This document shows, in pieces, positions 57,821 through 64,000 of a DNA stretch of 64,000 nt. Each line of letters starts with the position of its first letter. Within the stretch, counting starts at the first letter, position 1. The DNA is taken from the NCBI GenBank assembly GCA_024638815.1, contig JAHEJM010000004.1, positions 1-64,000 of the forward strand, written 5' to 3'. The notes beneath the pieces are model-generated. The model worked only from the letters and a program-made list of their open reading frames with translations, did no database searches and had not been told where the DNA came from. The position numbers and the translations under genes were made by a program. The DNA comes from Acidimicrobiales bacterium. Lineage in GTDB: Bacteria > Actinomycetota > Acidimicrobiia > Acidimicrobiales > SZUA-35.

Positions 57821-58730
57821 CGGCTGCAGGGCGGTGACGATCGCCCTTGACCTCGGTGGCACCCATGTGCGCGGTGCCGTGGTCTCGGACGACGGTCGGG
57901 TCCTCCACCGTCAGCGGCAGCACACCCCCCGAACCGAGCCTACGATCGACTTCCTGGTCCGGCTGATCGAGATCGAGATGGGGGAAGTGCCCGAGAACCA
58001 TGACGTGATCGGCGTGGTGATCGGCCTTCCGGGCATCATCGATCATCTTCGCGAGAGCCTGGTGGCGGCTCCCAACATTCCGCAGCGGTGGATCGAGAAC
58101 CTGTCCGAGGAGTGGCTGTCGGCCAAGACCGGTCTGCCGATCAGCCTGGCCAACGACGCCGACCTGGCCGCGGTGGGGGAGGCCAACTTCGGAGCCGGCC
58201 GTGAGCATCGTGACGTGGTCTACGTGACCATCTCCACCGGGGTGGGAGCCGGCATCGTTGTCGACGGAAAACTGGTCCGGGGTCGCCTCTCCGGTGGGGA
58301 GCTCGGCCACACCATCATCGACTGGTCCGACGCCGACGAGGGTATTCCGGCCACGGTGGAGGAACTGGGCTCGGGAACGGCCATCGAACGGATGGCCTCG
58401 GCCACCGGGTTGTTGGAGCGAGGAGCCGATCTGGCCGACCTGGTCCGCTCCGGTCATCCCGGTGCGGTCGGCCTGTGGAACCGGGCGATTCGGGCCGTGG
58501 GCATCGGCATCGTCAACATGGCCTGGCTGGTTGCTCCCGAGGTGGTGATCGTGGGCGGGGGAGTGGGCCGCAACATCGATCTTGTCGCCCCGGTGCTGAA
58601 GCAGGAACTGGAGCGCCACGGTCCGCCGGCTGCCGGGCCGGTCGAGGTGACGGTGGCCGAGCTTGGCGACGACGCCGCGCTGGCCGGGGCCGCTGCCTGG
58701 TGGGTGGCCATCGGCCGTGATGACCCGTGA
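57807..58730 (+). CDS. ROK family glucokinase-like sugar kinase
   Basis: [74 protein letters not shown]. Confidence 0.87.
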   Translation: MADDDGCRAVTIALDLGGTHVRGAVVSDDGRVLHRQRQHTPRTEPTIDFLVRLIEIEMGEVPENHDVIGVVIGLPGIIDHLRESLVAAPNIPQRWIENLSEEWLSAKTGLPISLANDADLAAVGEANFGAGREHRDVVYVTISTGVGAGIVVDGKLVRGRLSGGELGHTIIDWSDADEGIPATVEELGSGTAIERMASATGLLERGADLADLVRSGHPGAVGLWNRAIRAVGIGIVNMAWLVAPEVVIVGGGVGRNIDLVAPVLKQELERHGPPAAGPVEVTVAELGDDAALAGAAAWWVAIGRDDP

Positions 58731-59572
58731 CCTCCGACCGCCACGTGCTCGATGTCAGCTCGCCCCAGCGGTGGGCCGGGAGGGCGGCCGATGTTCTGGC
58801 CACCGCCATGGTCGCCGCAGTGGATCAGCGCGAACGCTGTCTGGTCGCCCTCAGCGGCGGCTCGTCACCCATCGAGGTGTTCAAGATTCTGGCCGGTCGT
58901 CGTGAAGTACCGTGGGAACGGATCATCTTCCTCCAGGTCGACGAGCGCATCGTTCCTCTCGACAGTTCGGCTCGGAACCTGATGAGCCAGCGAAGCGTGC
59001 TTGGCCATCTGGGCGCTTCGTGGTTGCCGCTGCCGGTCGACGAGTTGCTGGCCCTGCGCGGTCGACCTCCGGTTTCCCACGAGCCTCCCCGGGTCATCGA
59101 CGCCGAGCGGGCCCGGCCGGTGCTCGATCGGTTCGCCGAGAAGCTGGTGGCCCTGGCCGGTGATCCACCGGTACTCGATCTCGTCCATCTTGGCCTCGGA
59201 GCCGATGGCCATACCGCATCGCTGGTTCCCGGCGATCCACTGGTCGACGAGCTGCGTCGTTATGTCGGTCTGACCGGTCTCTACGCCGGATCGCCGCCGA
59301 CCGAGGCCCAGCAGCAGGCCGCCCTGGACCCGCAGCGCCGGACCCAGTCCACCCAGCGCATCAGCCTGACCCGGCCGGTGTTGGACCGGGCCCGCATGGT
59401 CCTGTGGTTGGTGCGGGGCTCGTCGAAGTCGGCGGTGCTGGCCCGGCTGCTCGATGGGGACATGTCCATACCCGCCGGCCTGATTCACCCGCCCCACTCG
59501 GTGGTGGTGGCCGATTCCGACGCCGCAGCCCGGGTTTCGAACCCGGACGCCGATCCGCCCCGTCCAGCCTGA
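58727..59572 (+). CDS. pgl: 6-phosphogluconolactonase
   Basis: LVALSGGSSPIEVFKIL; FLQVDERIVPLDSSARN; HLGLGADGHTASLVPGDP; RISLTRPVLDRARMVLWLVRGSSK. Confidence 0.9.
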   Translation: MTSDRHVLDVSSPQRWAGRAADVLATAMVAAVDQRERCLVALSGGSSPIEVFKILAGRREVPWERIIFLQVDERIVPLDSSARNLMSQRSVLGHLGASWLPLPVDELLALRGRPPVSHEPPRVIDAERARPVLDRFAEKLVALAGDPPVLDLVHLGLGADGHTASLVPGDPLVDELRRYVGLTGLYAGSPPTEAQQQAALDPQRRTQSTQRISLTRPVLDRARMVLWLVRGSSKSAVLARLLDGDMSIPAGLIHPPHSVVVADSDAAARVSNPDADPPRPA

Positions 59573-59626
59573 TAATCCCGGCAGCGCTCGCGGCTCGCAT
59601 GCTGGCGTTGCCCCAGAGGGGACATC

Positions 59627-60270
59627 ATGGTGACGATCGATGCCCGGTTCAATGAGTCGCCGGACTCTGCCCACGGTGGGGTGCCCTTTGGCGTGCTCGG
59701 CCTGGGTGCATCAACGCCACTTCTGGCCGAAGGGCTTCACGACACACCGTTTCGATCACCGACACGCAAACTGGAACGGACTGTGCGACAAGTCCGTGCC
59801 CTTCTCGCCGGTGATCGAATCGAGCTGACCGGACCCGACGGCGCACGACCGTTGCGGCTCGGGCTGCCACCGATGCCGGACCAGGAGATCCACATCGCCG
59901 CTACCGGACCGCGCTCGTCGCCGTCGACGACGATCGCGACCGAGCACGGGCCAGGGTTGCGTCGAACCTTGCCTGGTATCTGTGCTCCATGGGTGAGACA
60001 TACCCGCAACTGGCGCGACAACAGGGATTCGGCCTCGAGGTCGACGCAATACAGAAGGCGAACCCGTCACCGAAGCCCGGAAGGTGTATCGTCCCTCCCG
60101 ACGGTGATCGCCTCCTCGACGAGTGTTGTGTGTACGGAACAACGACCGACGTGGCCGAGGGCCTGTCCCGCTGGCACGACGTCGTCGATCTGGTCTCCAT
60201 TGGACTCTCCCCGGGGGAGTCCCCCGAGGACCTCGAGGTGTTGGTTCGGGCCGCCGCCCCACTCACCTGA
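59627..60270 (+). pseudogene. Decayed LLM-class (F420-dependent-like) oxidoreductase
   Basis: Frame 1: GVLGLGASTPLLAEGLHDTPFRSPTRKLERTVRQVRALLAGDRIELTGPDGARPLRLGLPPMPDQEIHIAATGP; then another frame: RTALVAVDDDRDRARARVASNLAWYLCSMGETYPQLARQQGFGLEVDAIQKANPSP...; N-terminus and a central block missing. Confidence 0.8.
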
Positions 60271-60275
60271 CCAAA

Positions 60276-62123
60276 TCACGTCGGGTCGGTGTTCATCTCC
60301 CAGCGCTCGGGCGAGCGCCACAGGGCCGACGCCGTCAGATTCCGGATCGAATGCATTTCGACCGGTAGCAGGTCGTAGAGTCTGAGGAACAGCTCCTCGT
60401 GGTCCAGCAGCTCCTGATTCCACTCCGCTCGGTCGACCGACATGGCCTTGTGGAAGTCGGCCTCGCTGAAGTCCTCCAGGCCCTTCCAGTTGATGTCCTG
60501 ATGGCGAGGCATCCAACCCAGTGGGCTCTCGATGGCCACCGCCTTACCGTGAGAGCGTTCCACGATCCACTGCAGGATGCGCATGTTCTCGCCGAAGCCG
60601 GGCCAGACGAAGTTGCCCTCGGCATCACGCCGGAACCAGTTGACCCCGAAGATGCGGGGCGGGTTCTGGATGCGGCGGCCGAAGTCGAGCCAGTGGTTGA
60701 TGTAGGAGCCCATGTGGTAGCCGGCGAAGGGCAACATGGCGAACGGGTCGCGGCGTACCACACCCTGTTGGCCGAAGGCGGCGGCCGTGGTCTCCGAGCC
60801 CATGGTGGCGGCCAGATAGGTGCCGTAGGCCCAGTTGAAGGCCTGGACCACCAGCGGCATGGTACCCGAGCGGCGACCACCGAAGATGAAGGCGTTGACG
60901 GGCACCCCCTTGGGGTCGTCCCATAGTGGGTCGATCACCGGGTTTTGAATGGCAGGGGCCGTGAATCGGGCGTTGGGATGGGCCGCCTTGGTGTCGGACT
61001 CCGGCGTCCAGTCGTTGCCCTGCCAGTCGATGGCGTGAGCCGGTGGATCGCCGTCCATGCCCTCCCACCACACGTCGCCATCGTCGGTCAGGGCCACGTT
61101 GGTGAAGATGCTGTTGGCTTTGATGGTGTCCATGGCCGACGGGTTGGTCTCGTACGAGGTGCCGGGGGCGACACCGAAGTAGCCGGCCTCGGGGTTGATG
61201 GCGTACAGCTTGCCGTCGGAGCCCGGTTTGATCCAGGCGATGTCGTCGCCGATCGTGGTGACCTTCCAGCCCTCGTCGGCGAAGGCCTGGGGCGGCACGA
61301 TCATGGCGAAATTGGTCTTGCCGCAGGCCGAGGGGAAGGCGGCGGCCACGTAGGTCTTTGCACCGCCGGGATCGGTTACGCCCATGATCAGCATGTGCTC
61401 GGCCAGCCAGCCGTCGTCTCGGGCCATGGTGGAGGCGATGCGCAGGGCCAGGCACTTCTTGCCCAGCAGAGCGTTACCCCCGTAGCCCGAACCGTAGCTC
61501 CAGATCGACCGCTCCTCCGGGAAGTGCACGATGTACTTCTCATCGGGGTTGCAGGGCCAGACCACATCCCCCTCGCCGTCGGCCAACGGGGCGCCGATCG
61601 AGTGCATGCAGGGAACGAAGAACGCATCGGTGCCCAGTACGTCGTACACCGGATTGCCCATGCGGGTCATCAGTTTCATGTTGACCACGACGTAGGGCGA
61701 ATCGGTGAGTTCCACCCCGAGCTGGGCTATCTCGGAGCCCAGCGGACCCATGGAGAATGGGATCACGTACATGGTCCGACCCTTCATGGAGCCGTCGAAC
61801 TTCTCGCTCAACAGCTGCTTCATCTCGGTCGGGTCCATCCAGTTGTTGGTGGGGCCGGCGTCCTGTTCGGTCCGGCTGCAGATGTAGGTGCGCCCCTCGA
61901 CCCGGGCCACATCGCTGGGGTCGGTTCGGGCCAGGTAGCTGTTGGGTCGGAGGTCGTCGTTCAGGCGGATGAAGGTCCGGGCGTCGACCAGCTCCTGACA
62001 GAGACGGTCGTACTCCTCGTCGCTGCCGTCACACCATACGATCTGGTCGGGTTGGCAGAGCTCGGCCATTTCGGCCACCCAGCTCTTGAGTCCTTCGTGC
62101 TGCACAATCTCGGGGGCATCCAT
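60276..62123 (-). CDS. pckG: Phosphoenolpyruvate carboxykinase (GTP)
   Basis: [99 protein letters not shown]. Confidence 0.96.
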   Translation of the reverse strand: MDAPEIVQHEGLKSWVAEMAELCQPDQIVWCDGSDEEYDRLCQELVDARTFIRLNDDLRPNSYLARTDPSDVARVEGRTYICSRTEQDAGPTNNWMDPTEMKQLLSEKFDGSMKGRTMYVIPFSMGPLGSEIAQLGVELTDSPYVVVNMKLMTRMGNPVYDVLGTDAFFVPCMHSIGAPLADGEGDVVWPCNPDEKYIVHFPEERSIWSYGSGYGGNALLGKKCLALRIASTMARDDGWLAEHMLIMGVTDPGGAKTYVAAAFPSACGKTNFAMIVPPQAFADEGWKVTTIGDDIAWIKPGSDGKLYAINPEAGYFGVAPGTSYETNPSAMDTIKANSIFTNVALTDDGDVWWEGMDGDPPAHAIDWQGNDWTPESDTKAAHPNARFTAPAIQNPVIDPLWDDPKGVPVNAFIFGGRRSGTMPLVVQAFNWAYGTYLAATMGSETTAAAFGQQGVVRRDPFAMLPFAGYHMGSYINHWLDFGRRIQNPPRIFGVNWFRRDAEGNFVWPGFGENMRILQWIVERSHGKAVAIESPLGWMPRHQDINWKGLEDFSEADFHKAMSVDRAEWNQELLDHEELFLRLYDLLPVEMHSIRNLTASALWRSPERWEMNTDPT

Positions 62124-62236
62124 ACTCCGATTGTTACACATCTCGACACTGTCGCGTGACCTTGGAGGCCGGGGAACCTGTTAGTTCCGTCACGTCGGAC
62201 TGGTTTCGAGGTGCGAGGCGGATCGACGATGGTCGC

Positions 62237-64000
62237 TCAGGCCCGGATGTGTACGGTTTCGCCCCTGCCGATGGTCCGTACGTCGCCGTCGAGCCGGACC
62301 GGCACCGGGCCGTCGCTCAGCACGGTGACGTCGCACTCGTTGCCGCTGACCGTCACCTCCACCCGTTGACCGTGACGGAGCAGTCGGAACCTGACCGAGT
62401 GCCAGAACGACGGAAGTCGAGGCTCGAAGGCCAGGCACCCGTCATGATCGTTCATTCCGGCGAAGCCCCGTACGATGGCGGCCCACACCCCGCCGGCATT
62501 GGCCACGTGCACGCCGTCGGCGGTGTTGCCGTGGGTATCGGCCAGGTCGAGGTACAACGACTGGTTGAAATAGTCGGCGGCCAGATCGGGATAGCCGGCG
62601 TCGGCGGCGGCGATGGACTGGATGCAGGCCGACAGCGAGGAGTCGCCGGTGGTGAGGGGATCGTAGTAGTCGAAGTTGCGACGTCGCTTGTCCCGCGTGA
62701 AGGCATTGCCCCTCAGGACCATGGCCAGCACGACGTCGGCCTGTTTGAGGACCTGATGGCGGTAGATGACCAGGGGGTGGAAATGGAGCAGCAGGGGATA
62801 CTTCGCGGACGGGGTGTTGGCGAAATCCCACGGCTTGAGATCGAGGAAGTCGGCGTCCTGAGGGTTGATACCAAGCTCCTCGTCATAGGCCAGGAACATG
62901 GCGTCGGCCGCCCGTTCCCACCGATCGACCTCGATCTCCTCCAGTCCGGTGTTGCGCACCAGAGCCTGGTAGGCCTCGGGGCTCTGCTGCCGCAATCGGC
63001 GGATCACGGTGGTGGCGTAGCGCAGATTGAACCGGGCCATGACGTTGGTGTACAGGTTGTCATTGACCACCGTGGTGTACTCGTCGGGGCCGGTGACGCC
63101 ATGGATGTGAAAGGTTCGGTCGCCGTGGTTGGAGTAGAACCCGAGGTCCTCCCACAACCGGGCCGTCTCGACCAGTATCTCCGCTCCCTCCTGGGCCATG
63201 AAATCCTGGTCGTCGGTGGCCGACTCGTAGCTTTCGATGGCGTAGGCAATGGAGGCGTTGATGTGGTATTGGGCCGTGCCGGCGGCGTAGTAGGCCGAGG
63301 CCTCTTCGCCGTTGATGGTGCGCCATGGATAGAGGGCCCCCCGCTGGCTCAACTCACTGGCCCGGACACGGGCGTCGTCAAGCATCTTCCATCGGAAGCG
63401 GAGCAGCTTTCGGGCCGCCTCCGGGTTGGCGTAGGACAGGAAGGGAACCACGTAGGCTTCGGTATCCCAGAAGTAATGGCCGTCGTAGCCGCCGCCGGTC
63501 ACGGCCTTGGCCGACACCCCCTGCTCATGGGTTCGGGCCGACGCCTGGGCCAGCTGGAACAGGTTCCAGCGAACCGCCTGTTGAGCGGCGTCGTCGCCCT
63601 CGATCACGATGTCGCTATGGTCCCAGTACTCATCGAGCCAGGCCTCCTGCTCGGCATAGAGGGCCGCCACACCGGTCGAACAGGCCCGGTCGATGGTCCG
63701 GTTGCACCGATCGGCCAGCTCGGGGGCGGGAATACCTCTGGAGGTGTGGTAGGTGACGAACTTGGTGATGGTGATCGGCGCTTCCGGCTCGGCCCGAATG
63801 GTGAACACGGACTTGGCCAAATCCTCGTCGACCTCGGTTTCCACTTCCCAGGCGTTGGCCGTCTCGAGCTGGTGTCGATAGGCGCAGGCGATGGTCATTC
63901 TGCTGTTCACGCATTGGTAGCCCAGCGTCACCTCCCCGCCCTGGCCCAGATCGGGATCATGGCGTTGGAGTTTGGGCACCAGAACCCGACGGTCGAACTT
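62237..64000 (-). CDS. Glycoside hydrolase family 65 (maltose/trehalose/kojibiose phosphorylase-like), 5' end outside window
   Basis: YDGHYFWDTEAYVVPFLSYANPEAARKLLRFRWKMLDDARVRA; GVTGPDEYTTVVNDNLYTNVMARFNLRYA; KQADVVLAMVLRG; frame open to window edge. Confidence 0.9.
   Translation of the reverse strand, partial: KFDRRVLVPKLQRHDPDLGQGGEVTLGYQCVNSRMTIACAYRHQLETANAWEVETEVDEDLAKSVFTIRAEPEAPITITKFVTYHTSRGIPAPELADRCNRTIDRACSTGVAALYAEQEAWLDEYWDHSDIVIEGDDAAQQAVRWNLFQLAQASARTHEQGVSAKAVTGGGYDGHYFWDTEAYVVPFLSYANPEAARKLLRFRWKMLDDARVRASELSQRGALYPWRTINGEEASAYYAAGTAQYHINASIAYAIESYESATDDQDFMAQEGAEILVETARLWEDLGFYSNHGDRTFHIHGVTGPDEYTTVVNDNLYTNVMARFNLRYATTVIRRLRQQSPEAYQALVRNTGLEEIEVDRWERAADAMFLAYDEELGINPQDADFLDLKPWDFANTPSAKYPLLLHFHPLVIYRHQVLKQADVVLAMVLRGNAFTRDKRRRNFDYYDPLTTGDSSLSACIQSIAAADAGYPDLAADYFNQSLYLDLADTHGNTADGVHVANAGGVWAAIVRGFAGMNDHDGCLAFEPRLPSFWHSVRFRLLRHGQRVEVTVSGNECDVTVLSDGPVPVRLDGDVRTIGRGETVHIRA

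Noticed and set aside
60945-62159. 404-aa plus-strand ORF opposite pckG
   Set aside because: Antisense to a clear PEP carboxykinase; no domain signal.

Overview
High-GC chromosomal window, most likely from an actinobacterium; Acidimicrobiia-like is an inference from gene content and order. Almost all of it is a conserved core block: comM-dprA-whiG/fliA-type sigma-M23-rpsB-tsf-pyrH-frr-cdsA-dxr-rseP-ispG, rimP-nusA-ylxR-infB-DUF503-rbfA-truB-ribF-rpsO-(FkbM)-pnp-dapB, dapA-rnj-ftsK, rimO-pgsA-(TAP hydrolase)-cinA, phr/ilvE, recA, an IMPDH-like gene, rnz, a gnd-zwf-glk-pgl operon, pckG and a partial GH65. I see no CRISPR array, prophage, intact transposon, rRNA or convincing tRNA, and no clear new multi-gene system. 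The points worth a second look are mostly between genes or in unusual protein extensions: (i) a potentially structured 149-nt element at the left edge with 10-nt complementary ends; (ii) a three-copy intergenic hairpin repeat in front of dapA and ftsK; (iii) promoter-proximal hairpins followed by T-tracts in the rimP-nusA and infB leaders, and a 9-bp hairpin in the pnp leader; (iv) a LexA/SOS box sitting exactly between the -35 and -10 of recA; (v) a decayed F420/LLM oxidoreductase; (vi) an FkbM methyltransferase between rpsO and pnp with a 17-bp direct repeat; (vii) a CBS-less IMPDH-like enzyme; (viii) repeat-driven low-complexity extensions on NusA, InfB, FtsK, CdsA and RpsB. All calls come from reading the sequence and the supplied ORF track; no database search was run.
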